A stretch of 41,439 nucleotides of DNA from Clostridiales bacterium. GTDB taxonomy: Bacteria > Bacillota > Clostridia > Caldicoprobacterales > UBA3941. Below are positions 15,785 through 24,647 of this stretch, in pieces. The translations under genes were made by a program, and so were the position numbers. Position 1 is the stretch's first letter; each line of letters begins with the position of its first letter. The stretch spans positions 1-41,439 of the forward strand of contig JAAYTG010000148.1 of assembly GCA_012518075.1 (NCBI GenBank). The letters run 5' to 3'. The notes below the pieces were generated by a model, which had not been told where the DNA came from, ran no database searches, and worked only from the letters and a program-made list of their open reading frames with translations.

Positions 15785-16417
15785 ATTACAGAAAGATTTT
15801 TAAAATTGGATTTAGAAAAACAGAGGAGAATACTAAATGCTGCATATCAGGAATTTGCAGAGCAAGGATATGAGCGTGCTTCAACTAACCGTATTGTCAA
15901 TAATGCAGGCATTGGTAAGGGAATGCTATTCTATTACTTTAACAGCAAGAGGGAACTTTTTAATTACTTAATAGATTATGGAATAGATTATATAATTAAA
16001 AAATACATAGATAAATTAGACGAAGGTGAATCTGATTTTATTGAAAAATATAGGAATGCGTCACAAGTAAAATTAAAGGCTTATAAAGAGAATCCTCATA
16101 TTTTTAATTTCTTTGCAACATTTTACATCAACCATATGTATAAAGAGGTAGAATTATCGGAAGAAATGCAATCTAGGCTTAAGAATCTTAGAAACCATGG
16201 GTTTTCCAAGATTTATAGCAATATTAACAAATCTTTATTTAGAGATGATTTGGATCCGGAGCAGGTTATCAGACTTATTACTCTAACTTTTTCAGGATAT
16301 GAGAATGAAGTAATTAATCGCCTAAAGGGTGAGAATCTTTCAACCCTTGATATGGAAACCTTTTGGGATGATTTCCATGAATTTTTGGCTGCACTTAAAA
16401 AAGTATATTATAAATAA
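15785..16417 (+). CDS. TetR/AcrR family regulator, probable AUU start
   Basis: A regulator of about 210 residues. The N-terminal HTH is clear (RILNAAYQEFAEQGYERASTNRIVNNAGIGKGMLFYYFNSKRELFNYL); the helical C-terminal part binds an unknown ligand. Start choice: TTG 15806 has no ribosome site, and ATT 15785 sits 8 nt after GGGAGG (15771-15776). Reading from there restores the N-terminus typical of the family in Clostridia, (M)TERFLKLDLEKQ. Initiation at AUU, or at ATC 15782, is therefore likely unless the base is a sequencing error. It heads an operon with an ABC ATPase (13 nt downstream) and permease, and should control them through the two operators upstream. Confidence 0.85.
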   Translation: MTERFLKLDLEKQRRILNAAYQEFAEQGYERASTNRIVNNAGIGKGMLFYYFNSKRELFNYLIDYGIDYIIKKYIDKLDEGESDFIEKYRNASQVKLKAYKENPHIFNFFATFYINHMYKEVELSEEMQSRLKNLRNHGFSKIYSNINKSLFRDDLDPEQVIRLITLTFSGYENEVINRLKGENLSTLDMETFWDDFHEFLAALKKVYYK

Positions 16418-16430
16418 AGGGGGTTGCAAC

Positions 16431-17324
16431 ATGGCAATTTTAAAGGCTAGTAATTTAGCTAAGAAATTTGGGAACTTTACTGCCTTAGATGGCGTTAATC
16501 TTGATGTAAACAAGGGGGAGGTATATGGCTTTATTGGTCCTAATGGAGCAGGTAAGACAACAACTATACGAATCCTTCTTGGGATTCTAAAAGCAACTGC
16601 AGGTCAAGCCACTATATTTGGTATGGATGCTTGGAAGGATGCTGTTGAAATTCACAAAAGAGTGGCTTATGTTCCCGGCGAAGTAAATCTATGGTCCAAC
16701 CTTACCGGTGGTGAAGTAATCGATTTATTTGTAAAACTACGAGGTAATAACAACAAAAGTCGACGTCAAGAACTCATTGAAAGATTCCAGTTAGATCCAT
16801 CAAAGAAATGTGGAACCTATTCAAAAGGCAACAGACAAAAAGTCGCATTAATTGCTGCCTTTGCTTCAGATGCAGATATATATATATTAGATGAACCCAC
16901 ATCAGGCCTTGATCCATTAATGGAAAGGGTTTTTCAGGAATATGTTATGGAGGCAAAAAAGGAAGGAAAAAGCATATTGCTTTCTAGTCATATTCTATCT
17001 GAAGTGGAAAGACTATGTGACAAGGTGAGTATTATTCGTAATGGCAAAATAATAGAATCCGGTAGTTTGGAGGAATTACGTCACTTAACCAGAACCGGTA
17101 TAGTACTTAACACCAAACAACCTATTATAGATTTGAATAATGTTGAGGGAATACACAATGTAGAAGAGAAAAACAATTCATTATACTTCCATGTAGATAG
17201 TGACCAATTGGATAGTGTGATGAAATACATAAGCCAGTTTGGTATTGTGAAATTGGAAGTTGCACCACCCACATTAGAGGAATTATTTATGAGACATTAT
17301 AAGGGAGATGGGGGTGAACTTTAA
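16431..17324 (+). CDS. ABC exporter ATP-binding protein
   Basis: A 297-residue ABC-2 type ATPase. Walker A GPNGAGKTT, a variant signature YSKGNRQK (in place of LSGGQ), Walker B IYILDEPTSGLDP and the H-loop SSHILSEVERL are all present, followed by a C-terminal extension. Start ATG 16431 follows AAAGGGGG with 7-nt spacing; reading further upstream would only run into the TetR gene. It overlaps the permease start (TAATG), so the two are translationally coupled. It probably powers export of a drug or lipid sensed by the TetR protein. Confidence 0.9.
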   Translation: MAILKASNLAKKFGNFTALDGVNLDVNKGEVYGFIGPNGAGKTTTIRILLGILKATAGQATIFGMDAWKDAVEIHKRVAYVPGEVNLWSNLTGGEVIDLFVKLRGNNNKSRRQELIERFQLDPSKKCGTYSKGNRQKVALIAAFASDADIYILDEPTSGLDPLMERVFQEYVMEAKKEGKSILLSSHILSEVERLCDKVSIIRNGKIIESGSLEELRHLTRTGIVLNTKQPIIDLNNVEGIHNVEEKNNSLYFHVDSDQLDSVMKYISQFGIVKLEVAPPTLEELFMRHYKGDGGEL

Positions 17325-18925
17325 TGTACAAAAAATATATTAATACAGGGGAATTAGCACGTTTCATATTGCGTAGGGATCGTATAAGAATACCTGTATG
17401 GATTGTTTCTATTACAGTATTTACACTGCTTATAGCCAATATGTTACCAAGTTTGTATACAACAAGTATGGATAGGACGATTATGGCCGAAACCATGAAG
17501 AACCCTGCTATTACGGTTATGATAGGTCCTGGGTACGGATTGGATAACTATACCGATGGGGCAATGATGGGCCATTTTATGTTACTGTTTTCTGTGATAG
17601 CTACAGGTATAATGGGAATATTGTTAACTACTAGACATACAAGGGAAGATGAGGAAGAAGGACGTATTGAGATGATCCGTTCTCTTCCGGTAGGTCCTTT
17701 ATCAACTCTAACTGCAACAATTCTAAACATAACTATGGCTAGTATAGTCATAGCTTTAGCAGTAGCTTTTAGCCTATATTCCTTAGGCTTTGAGAGTATG
17801 GATTTAGGAGACTGTTTACTATATGGAGCTTCACTCGGAGTTATAGGCATTTTCTTTGCAGTTTTAACTGGACTCTTTGCCCAGCTTACATCCAATACGC
17901 GAACAACAGTAGGATTTTCATTTGGATTTCTAATTTTAGCATATATAGTGAGGGGAATTGGAGATGTGGAAAATGAAGCCTTATCCCTTATATCTCCCCT
18001 TGGATTGATATTGCGTACACAGGTTTTTGTTAATAATTATTGGTGGCCGGTTTTTCTAATCCTGGGTATCTCTATAGTAATCTTTGCTATCTCTCTATAT
18101 TTAAATTCCATTAGGGATTTAGGGGCAGGCTTTATACCAACTAGGCCTGGTAAGACAAATGCCTCAAGATTTCTTCGATCACCACTTGGGCTTTCCTTAA
18201 GGCTACAACGAACAACTATTATTTCTTGGACAGTAGGAATGTTTATATTAGGTGCATCTTACGGATCTATTTTAGGGGATTTGGAAGGGTTTTTAGATAG
18301 TAGTGGAATACTAGAGCAAATGATCCCCGAAGCACAAGGCTTCAGTTTAACGGAACGATTTGTTACTATGCTGATGGCTGTTTTAAGTATATTGGGAACA
18401 ATCCCTATACTTATGTATATATTAAAGCTAAGTGGAGAGGAAAAAGGGAATAGAACTGAGCACTTACTTTCAAAAGCAGTATCCAGAAATAGGGTAATAG
18501 GAAGCTATACGATAATTGCAATATTGGCAGCTCCTATAACACAACTGATGTCGGTACTTGGCTTGTGGTCTGCTGCCATATTTGTAATGGATGATCTTAT
18601 ATCACTTACCACTTTTCTCAAAGCAGCCTTTGTTCATATACCTGCCATGTGGATTATGGTTGGTTTAGCGGTGTTATTAATCGGGTATTTGCCTAGATAT
18701 GTGAGTCTGACTTGGTTATATTTAGGGTACTCTTTTTTTGTAGTGTATTTAGGCGGCATGTTACAATTGCCTGATTGGCTAAATAGTCTATCGCCATTTG
18801 GTCATATTCCTCAAATACCAATTGAGGAAGTTAATATGGCAAAAATCTTATTACTTATTTGCATAGCAATTACATTGATTATAGCTGGATTTGTAGGATA
18901 CAATAAGCGGGATATTCAAGGATAG
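17324..18925 (+). CDS. ABC-2 exporter permease (COG3559 type, two-lobed)
   Basis: A 533-residue membrane protein with about twelve hydrophobic segments in two halves. The N-terminal half has RIPVWIVSITVFTLL, a cytoplasmic TRHTREDEEEGRIEMIRSLPVG loop and a following bundle; the C-terminal half repeats the pattern, with RTTIISWTVGMFILGASYG and GEEKGNRTEHLLSKAVSR. This EExGRxExxxxxxV/P signature is that of exporters annotated as polyketide-antibiotic efflux permeases (TnrB3-like). It partners the ATPase encoded immediately upstream. Confidence 0.85.
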   Translation: MYKKYINTGELARFILRRDRIRIPVWIVSITVFTLLIANMLPSLYTTSMDRTIMAETMKNPAITVMIGPGYGLDNYTDGAMMGHFMLLFSVIATGIMGILLTTRHTREDEEEGRIEMIRSLPVGPLSTLTATILNITMASIVIALAVAFSLYSLGFESMDLGDCLLYGASLGVIGIFFAVLTGLFAQLTSNTRTTVGFSFGFLILAYIVRGIGDVENEALSLISPLGLILRTQVFVNNYWWPVFLILGISIVIFAISLYLNSIRDLGAGFIPTRPGKTNASRFLRSPLGLSLRLQRTTIISWTVGMFILGASYGSILGDLEGFLDSSGILEQMIPEAQGFSLTERFVTMLMAVLSILGTIPILMYILKLSGEEKGNRTEHLLSKAVSRNRVIGSYTIIAILAAPITQLMSVLGLWSAAIFVMDDLISLTTFLKAAFVHIPAMWIMVGLAVLLIGYLPRYVSLTWLYLGYSFFVVYLGGMLQLPDWLNSLSPFGHIPQIPIEEVNMAKILLLICIAITLIIAGFVGYNKRDIQG

Positions 18926-18961
18926 GAAATAATTCAACTAAGTTTATAAACACCAATTATT

Positions 18962-18994
18962 TTCTCCCAGACTTATGGTTTGGGAGAATTTTTT
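18962..18994 (+). terminator. Terminator of the TetR-ABC operon
   Basis: An 8-bp stem TTCTCCCA/TGGGAGAA (18962-18969 with 18981-18988) is followed by six Ts. Outer AAACAC/GTGTTT bases could extend it. Confidence 0.85.
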
Positions 18995-19040
18995 GTGTTT
19001 ATGAAAATTATAACGGTTAAAAATATAATTGATGAAAGAG

Positions 19041-19069
19041 TTGACAACTATTAACAATAACTATACAAT
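19041..19069 (+). promoter_or_regulatory. Sigma-A promoter of the PadR operon
   Basis: TTGACA (19041-19046), 17 bp, then TACAAT (19064-19069). It lies downstream of the TTG/ATG codons at 19029-19034, which argues that those are not the PadR start. Confidence 0.75.
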
Positions 19070-19103
19070 ATATCTAACCAGATTAGGTACCGGGGGAGAT
19101 GTA

Positions 19104-19442
19104 TTGAGTTATTCAAGTGAAATACTACGGGGGAATACCGAGACAATTATTCTAGCTATTCTAATGAATAAAGACTCATATGGCTATGAAATTATGAAAA
19201 CCATCATTGAAGGCAGTGAAGGTTTATTTAGCATAAAGGACGCTACAGTTTATACCGCCTTCAAGCGCATGGAAAAGAATAAGTTAATAACAAGTTATTG
19301 GGGCAATGGAGACAGTGGAGCAAGGCGTAAATACTATAGCATCACCCAAAAAGGGAAAGATGAATACATTCGTAAAGTTAAAGAATGGAAAAGGATAAAT
19401 ATTGTTTTAAACAACCTAATCAGCGGGGGTAGGTTATTATGA
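19104..19442 (+). CDS. PadR family transcriptional regulator
   Basis: A 112-residue winged-helix regulator: LRGNTETIILAILMNKDSYGYEI, then the recognition region FSIKDATVYTAFKRMEKNKLI and the wing GARRKYYSIT. Start TTG 19104 has GGGGGAG (19092-19098) 5 nt upstream and gives the usual family start (SYSSEILRGNTE). Frames opening at 19029 lack a ribosome site and run through the promoter. It overlaps the next gene by ATGA and probably represses this operon. Confidence 0.85.
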   Translation: MSYSSEILRGNTETIILAILMNKDSYGYEIMKTIIEGSEGLFSIKDATVYTAFKRMEKNKLITSYWGNGDSGARRKYYSITQKGKDEYIRKVKEWKRINIVLNNLISGGRLL

Positions 19443-20230
19443 AAGGTAAATTGAGAAAATACATAAAGAGAAAATTCATTCTATACCCTAAGACAAGGGA
19501 CATTGTGGAAGTTCGTGAGGAGCTATATTCTATAGTTCTTGACAGGTATAATGATTGTATAAATCTAGGAATGTCCCCAGAAGAAAGCTATAAAAATGCC
19601 ATTGAGATAATGACAGGTTATAAAGAGGCCCTCAAAGAAGTGGAGAAAGGCAGTTCCTTATCAGCCTTAAAGAGGAACCTTATAGGTCTCATATTCTTCA
19701 GTTCATTCTACTTCATTACCTTAACCTTAATATACCTTTTTGTAAGCATGGTAGTGTTAAAAACCTTTAGCAAAACCTGGCTGATTGCAGTTGCTGGTTC
19801 CTTTATATATTTAGTTTATCTTTCAGCAAGTCTATACGGTTATGCCCAGCTATTTAACTTTAGTAAATTAGCAAGATGGGGTATAGGACTTATATATTTT
19901 AGTTTGATACCAATCTTTTATATCTTTCCATCTATGTATTTATCTGTAGTCAGATCCAGAAGTATATGGCACTATAGTTGGATAAATGCTGTAATTATTG
20001 TCTTTCTCTATATGATAACTGATTATATTGTAAATCGAGATGGTCTTTCAGTATTTCAAAGGGAGCTTTATATCTTGGCGGTGGGATTGCTACTTACAAC
20101 TATCCTATATATATCAATATCAATGTGGTTTAAGCTATGGGATGTTGCCTGGATGCTATATGTAGTGTATTTGGCTCTTGTTTCGTTGGCTTTCTTTATA
20201 AGGGGGAAAAAGGGAAGATTCGAAAAATAA
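19439..20230 (+). CDS. PadR-coupled membrane protein with permease-prefix-like N-terminus
   Basis: A 263-residue protein. Residues 1-75 are a charged helical segment (VREELYSIVLDRYNDCINLGMSPEESYKNAIEIM) like the DUF1700/HAAS or permease-prefix domains encoded beside PadR regulators. Residues 80-255 hold about six to seven membrane helices. Members of this group are thought to sense or modulate envelope stress. The start codon overlaps the PadR stop, so the two are translated together. Confidence 0.65.
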   Translation: MKGKLRKYIKRKFILYPKTRDIVEVREELYSIVLDRYNDCINLGMSPEESYKNAIEIMTGYKEALKEVEKGSSLSALKRNLIGLIFFSSFYFITLTLIYLFVSMVVLKTFSKTWLIAVAGSFIYLVYLSASLYGYAQLFNFSKLARWGIGLIYFSLIPIFYIFPSMYLSVVRSRSIWHYSWINAVIIVFLYMITDYIVNRDGLSVFQRELYILAVGLLLTTILYISISMWFKLWDVAWMLYVVYLALVSLAFFIRGKKGRFEK

Positions 20231-20247
20231 AGCATGGGAGGATGGAT

Positions 20248-20919
20248 ATGACTGTCAAGGATATCTGTATTTTTGGAGATTCAATTGGAAAAGGTGTAAT
20301 ATTACAGCCGGGAGCCAGTCGTTATAGTATAATAAAGACTGGTTTAGATAAAATGTTTGGTGAAAAAGGAATAAGAATCAAAAACTATTCCAGATTTGGC
20401 TGTACTGTATCAAAGGGATTATCGGTTATAAAGAGACATGCCCAGGAGCTTATGGGGTACAATAACATTTTGTTGGAGCTAGGGGGTAATGATTGCGATT
20501 TTGTTTGGAAAGAGATAGCAGAGAATCCTGAAAGGGAACATCTACCAAGAACACCTCTTGCCGAATTTCGCAGGCTTTATAAACAAGTGATAGATGAGAT
20601 TACTATCAATGGCGGAAATCCAATAATTCTTAACCTACCTCCTTTAGATCCTCAGAGGTATTTTAACTGGGTTTCTAGAGGACTAAATACTGATAATATT
20701 CTAAAATGGCTAGGGGATATAGATATGATTTATCGATGGCAGGAGATGTACAATGTGGAGGTTATGTTACTGGCCACAAGAATGAGGGTACCAATCATCG
20801 ATATACGCAGCGCTTTTTTGAAGTACAAAAACTATCAGGATCTTCTTTGTTGTGATGGGATCCATCCTAACAAAGAAGGATATAGGCTTATACATGAGAC
20901 TATTGTCCATCAAATATGA
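20248..20919 (+). CDS. SGNH/GDSL-family hydrolase
   Basis: A 223-residue predicted esterase or lipase with block I FGDSIGKG (Ser12 nucleophile), block III ELGGNDCDF and block V DGIHPNKEGY (Asp/His of the triad). There is no signal peptide, so a cytoplasmic acyl-ester substrate is likely but unknown. The start ATG 20248 follows GGGAGGA (20236-20242); ATG 20242 overlaps that site. It begins 17 nt after the membrane protein and may be in the same operon. Confidence 0.85.
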   Translation: MTVKDICIFGDSIGKGVILQPGASRYSIIKTGLDKMFGEKGIRIKNYSRFGCTVSKGLSVIKRHAQELMGYNNILLELGGNDCDFVWKEIAENPEREHLPRTPLAEFRRLYKQVIDEITINGGNPIILNLPPLDPQRYFNWVSRGLNTDNILKWLGDIDMIYRWQEMYNVEVMLLATRMRVPIIDIRSAFLKYKNYQDLLCCDGIHPNKEGYRLIHETIVHQI

Positions 20920-20940
20920 GGTAATAAAGGTTTTAGCTTG

Positions 20941-20954
20941 TTCCCTATAGGGAA
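20941..20954. promoter_or_regulatory. Perfect palindrome upstream of degV
   Basis: TTCCCTATAGGGAA is a 14-bp perfect palindrome in the 86-bp gap before the DegV gene. It could be an operator or a short RNA hairpin. Confidence 0.45.
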
Positions 20955-21005
20955 ATATCTTATAGGAAATGATAAATATTAAGTAGATAAAAGAGGAGTG
21001 TTGAT

Positions 21006-21893
21006 ATGTCCAATTATGTTATAACATGTTGTTCAACAGCGGATATGTCCTATGAATTCTTTCAGAAAAGGAAAATACCTTTTGTCAGTTTTCATTACAT
21101 TATGGACGGAAAGGAATATCCTGATGATTTAGGACGAACTATGTCCTTTAAAGAGTTTTATGATAGGATTGAAGCAGGGGCAATGCCCACAACATCCCAG
21201 GTTAATGTGGATCAGTTTATGGAATTTTTTGAGCCCTATTTGAAGGAAGGGAAGGATATTCTACATATTTCCCTCTCCTCTGGACTATCAGGGACATATA
21301 ATTCTGCCTGCATAGCCCGAGATGAGTTCTCATCAAAGTATCCACATAGAAAAATAGTAATTTTAGATTCCTTAGGAGCTTCATCAGGTTATGGACTACT
21401 TATGGATATGGTTGCTGATATGAGAGATAATGATGCAACAATGGAAGAAATCCAGGCTTGGGTAGAGGAGAACAAGCTTAATGTACACCATTGGTTTTTT
21501 TCCACAGATCTTTCACATTATAAGCGTGGGGGTCGAATATCGGCTACTTCAGCTGCTGTGGGAACTTTACTGGGCATATGTCCCTTATTAAACATGAATA
21601 ATGAAGGTAAGTTAACCCCTCGTACAAAAATTCGCAGCAAAAGGCGAGTTATTAGAGAGATTGTGAATAAGATGGAAAAACATGCCCAAGGGGGAACTAA
21701 TTATAGTGGCAAGTGTTTTATATCTAATTCGGCATGTTATGATGATGCTCGTAAGGTAGCAGATCTAATAGAGGAAAGCTTCCCTAACCTTAAAGAACCT
21801 GTTGTGATAAATAGTATAGGTACTGTAATCGGCTCTCATACAGGCCCTGGAACAGTGGCCCTTTTCTTCTTAGGGGATAAGCGAGAGGACTGA
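21006..21893 (+). CDS. DegV family fatty-acid-binding protein
   Basis: A 295-residue two-domain protein. DegV/FakB proteins carry a fatty acid to the kinase FakA for phosphorylation. Family marks are the N-terminal TCCSTADMS strand-loop, MPTTSQVNVDQF, ISLSSGLSGTYNSA, LDSLGASSGYGLL and the basic SHYKRGGRIS segment, ending with GSHTGPGTVALFF. No fakA-like kinase is next to it. It follows AGAGGAG at 20991-20997. Confidence 0.9.
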   Translation: MSNYVITCCSTADMSYEFFQKRKIPFVSFHYIMDGKEYPDDLGRTMSFKEFYDRIEAGAMPTTSQVNVDQFMEFFEPYLKEGKDILHISLSSGLSGTYNSACIARDEFSSKYPHRKIVILDSLGASSGYGLLMDMVADMRDNDATMEEIQAWVEENKLNVHHWFFSTDLSHYKRGGRISATSAAVGTLLGICPLLNMNNEGKLTPRTKIRSKRRVIREIVNKMEKHAQGGTNYSGKCFISNSACYDDARKVADLIEESFPNLKEPVVINSIGTVIGSHTGPGTVALFFLGDKRED

Positions 21894-21920
21894 TAAAATA
21901 AGCAATTGGCTAAAATACTT

Positions 21921-21967
21921 AATATAGAAATTACTACAGTAAATGTCACTGTAGTAATTTCTATATT
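21921..21967. terminator. 20-bp perfect inverted repeat, bidirectional terminator
   Basis: Arms at 21921-21940 and 21948-21967 match perfectly over 20 bp around the 7-nt loop AAATGTC. It sits between the converging degV and cupin genes and is AT-rich at its ends, so it can stop transcription from both sides. Confidence 0.7.
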
Positions 21968-22024
21968 ACTATAGTATGCCTGAGAGAAATTACATGGCCC
22001 TATGCCTGTCAAGCCCAAGAATGC

Positions 22025-22516
22025 TCAATACCCGTAATGCTCTTGAGCATCTTCTCTAGTTTTATGAACAGTGCCATGGGGATGCTCGGGCGGTGCATAA
22101 ATGGAGTATAACTTAATCGGTTTATAACCTGTATTGATTAGATTGTGCCATTTGCCGGCAGGTATAAATATCACATAATCATCATAAACCATTCTTTGAA
22201 AAGCCAAATTATCTCTTGTATCTCCCATCATAGCTAAGCCTCGTCCTTGCTCTATACGTATAAATTGATCCACGTCAGGATGCATCTCCAAACCTATATC
22301 TTCTCCAATATTTATGCTCATTAAGGTAAGTTGTAAATGGTCCCCAGTCCACAAGGTAGTACGGAAATTATTGTTTTGTTTAGTGGCCTCTTCTATATTA
22401 ATTACAAAGGGTTCTGGTCCATAATCTATTAATCTAATATACTTTTCCCAATAGCTTGGAGAGTAGATTAGTGGGTTAGGCCAATAATGATAGGGATAGC
22501 CATATTGATTATCCAT
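22025..22516 (-). CDS. Cupin domain protein
   Basis: A 163-residue single-domain cupin. Motif 1 is LEMHPDVDQFIRIEQGRG, in which the second metal His is replaced by Asp (HPDVDQ instead of HxHxxxE). Motif 2 is IPAGKWHNLINTG, with the His conserved. An unusual Tyr/Pro-rich start (YGYPYHYWPNP) precedes it. Some spore-forming anaerobes have similar cupins, but the substrate is unknown. AGAAAGGAG precedes the start by 8 nt. Confidence 0.8.
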   Translation of the reverse strand: MDNQYGYPYHYWPNPLIYSPSYWEKYIRLIDYGPEPFVINIEEATKQNNNFRTTLWTGDHLQLTLMSINIGEDIGLEMHPDVDQFIRIEQGRGLAMMGDTRDNLAFQRMVYDDYVIFIPAGKWHNLINTGYKPIKLYSIYAPPEHPHGTVHKTREDAQEHYGY

Positions 22517-22613
22517 ATGATTTCTCCTTTCTAAGTTTTACTGTAATATAATATGTTCTGGAATTAAAAGGGGTGATAAAATCGCAGAACTTAGGCTAAT
22601 TCAGCGTATAAAT

Positions 22614-22648
22614 CAGACCCTATAGACAGCATAGCGCTATAGGGTCTG
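22614..22648. repeat. 12-bp perfect inverted repeat
   Basis: CAGACCCTATAG (22614-22625) and its complement (22637-22648) enclose an 11-nt loop. No T-run follows on either strand, so it is not an ordinary terminator. Confidence 0.5.
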
Positions 22649-22808
22649 GCGTATGGTGTGGTTGATTTCCCTCCTTATTATTAGTATAATGGGAAAGGTT
22701 AGGCAATTTTAGCTCAAATAATCAAGATTCTACTAAGGTGCGTATTGGGCTGGTTTGCTGTTATTTGGGTGGATATTGAGTTTTTATTTCACCATTTTTA
22801 ATAGCCTA

Positions 22809-22837
22809 TTGTCCTATATAGTTGTAACCTATAAAAT
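22809..22837 (+). promoter_or_regulatory. Promoter of the MATE gene
   Basis: TTGTCC (22809-22814), 17 bp, then TAAAAT (22832-22837), about 70 bp before the start codon. Confidence 0.6.
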
Positions 22838-22906
22838 ACTACTGTTTGTTTTGGTACTATTATGCGACAAGATGTCGGCAACTTATTACTGCTTGGAGGA
22901 ATTTAT

Positions 22907-24358
22907 ATGGTTAAATTTAGTGAGTTATTTGCTCCAAAGGATATGACAGAGGGCAGCCCCTGGAAACGAATTGTGGTATTTGCCATTCCAATGTTGATTG
23001 GCAATGTGGCTCAGCAGTTTTATAACACTGCTGACTCTATTATTATTGGGAGATATGTTAATGATAATGCTCTGGCCGCAGTTGGCAGCGCTGGTCCTGT
23101 ATTAAACCTATTATTGGTCCTATTTATGGGTATAGCTACAGGCACCGGTATTATGGTGTCTCAGTATTATGGGGCAAAGGATAGGGAAAAACTGTCCCGT
23201 TCCATTGGTATATGCATTACCTTAACCGCTATAGCTTCATTACTTATTATGATTATAGGCCCTCTTATTACTCGGCCTTTACTCAACTTTCTCAATACAC
23301 CCGCTTCTATAATTGACTGGTGTGAAGATTATCTTGTGATTCTATTTATTGGCTCTTTAGGACCTGCCTATTATAATATCCTGTCAGGTATCTTGCGAGG
23401 GCTAGGAGATTCCGTTTCGGCCCTTGTGTTCCTGCTTATTTCTACTGTCCTTAATGTAGTACTAGATATATGGTTTGTGGTTGGATTTAATATGGGTATT
23501 GCCGGTGTTGCATTGGCAACTGTAATTGCCCAAGTTTTGTCAGCTGTTCTTTGTTTTATAAAATTAATGAAGTTGAAGGACACCTTTGATCTTAACCTGA
23601 AGATGTTGGTACCTATAAAGGAATACACTTCAAAACTTATAAAATTGGGACTTCCAGCTGGGATAACCCAGGCTATATTTTCTTTTGCAATAATAGCTGT
23701 GCAGTCACTAACCAATAGCTTTGGCGAGATGGTCATTGCCTGTAATGTCATTGTCATGCGTGTAGATGGCTTTGCCATGATGCCTAATTTTACATTCGGA
23801 AATGCCATGACAACTTTCGCAGGACAGAATATTGGTGCTAAAAAAATTGACAGGGTGGAAAAAGGAACACGGGCTGGTCTACGAATAGCTGTGGGGGTAT
23901 CAACGGTTATAACTATAATCATTTTGCTTCTGGGAAGATATCTTATGAGTGTATTTACAGATACGACAGAACTGGTGGATTTAAGTATGTATATGATGCG
24001 TATTCTTGCCGCAGGCTATATCGCTGTGGCAGTAACTCAAACCCTTTCAGGTGTAATGCGTGGTGCAGGGGATACTATGACGCCCATGTGGATTTCTTTA
24101 ATTAGCACAGTAGGATTAAGAGTACCTATAGCTTATGTTATTGCCTATTTTACAAGAAGTGAAGCTTATCCAACAGGAAGACCTGAATCTGTATTTGTTT
24201 CCCTGCTTATCTCTTGGGTGTGTGGAGCTATCCTGACCACCATCTTCTATAAAAGAGGCGGATGGAGAAAGAAGAGTCTTGCAGCTAAAGATAGTCCTAA
24301 TCAACAGGTTTCATCGCAATTTAAGAGAAATAAACGATATAGAGCCCTTGACCAGTAA
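22907..24358 (+). CDS. MATE family efflux transporter
   Basis: A 483-residue multidrug/toxin extruder with twelve membrane helices in two halves. The first has IPMLIGNVAQQFYNTADSIIIGRYVN; the second has GLPAGITQAIFSFAIIAVQSL and ends with a basic tail. Closest in style to the NorM/DinF-type MepA-like group of Firmicutes, driven by Na+ or H+. GGAGGA (22895-22900) lies 6 nt before ATG 22907; an in-frame ATG at 22862 has no such site. The terminator overlaps the last codons. Confidence 0.9.
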   Translation: MVKFSELFAPKDMTEGSPWKRIVVFAIPMLIGNVAQQFYNTADSIIIGRYVNDNALAAVGSAGPVLNLLLVLFMGIATGTGIMVSQYYGAKDREKLSRSIGICITLTAIASLLIMIIGPLITRPLLNFLNTPASIIDWCEDYLVILFIGSLGPAYYNILSGILRGLGDSVSALVFLLISTVLNVVLDIWFVVGFNMGIAGVALATVIAQVLSAVLCFIKLMKLKDTFDLNLKMLVPIKEYTSKLIKLGLPAGITQAIFSFAIIAVQSLTNSFGEMVIACNVIVMRVDGFAMMPNFTFGNAMTTFAGQNIGAKKIDRVEKGTRAGLRIAVGVSTVITIIILLLGRYLMSVFTDTTELVDLSMYMMRILAAGYIAVAVTQTLSGVMRGAGDTMTPMWISLISTVGLRVPIAYVIAYFTRSEAYPTGRPESVFVSLLISWVCGAILTTIFYKRGGWRKKSLAAKDSPNQQVSSQFKRNKRYRALDQ

Positions 24359-24385
24359 TCGGTACCAAGGGCTTATTCTATTATA
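24343..24385 (+). terminator. Terminator overlapping the MATE stop codon
   Basis: AGCCCTTG (24343-24350) pairs with CAAGGGCT (24366-24373), followed by TATTCTATT. A 14-bp AT palindrome (24377-24390) follows. Confidence 0.65.
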
Positions 24386-24512
24386 ATAGAGATAAAGCTC
24401 AAGAAACTTCTTCCATTTATGATAAAAAAGGTATAAAATATAATAAATATATATTTTTTGAAACTTATCTTACACACATCACGTCTAATATAGTGAAATA
24501 TATATTTTATAT

Positions 24513-24551
24513 ACAAAGGCTTCAGTAAAAATTCATTAGCCAAGCCTTTGT
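24513..24551. repeat. 10-bp inverted repeat upstream of the ABC-PASTA operon
   Basis: ACAAAGGCTT (24513-24522) and AAGCCTTTGT (24542-24551) pair perfectly with a 19-nt loop. It lies about 100 bp before the operon and may be an attenuator. No clear T-run follows. Confidence 0.4.
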
Positions 24552-24647
24552 TAGAATGCCTATTATGGAAGGTAATTAAATAAGGAAATCTATACTCTTC
24601 TAGGCATTGTAAATAAAGCACATATAAGTTGTGGGAAAGGAAATGCA

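Larger units (their letters stand above)
22517..22906. other. Intergenic region between cupin and MATE genes
   Basis: This divergent gap of 390 bp holds a 12-bp perfect inverted repeat (22614-22648), a MATE promoter (22809-22837) and the MATE ribosome site. No convincing gene: the short plus-strand frame at 22755-22946 lacks a ribosome site. Confidence 0.5.

Noticed and set aside
19029-19103. Longer PadR protein starting at 19029
   Set aside because: No ribosome site, and the region contains a consensus promoter; TTG 19104 has a strong site and matches the family start.
22755-22946. Plus-strand 63-codon hydrophobic frame
   Set aside because: No ribosome site; it overlaps the MATE promoter and start.
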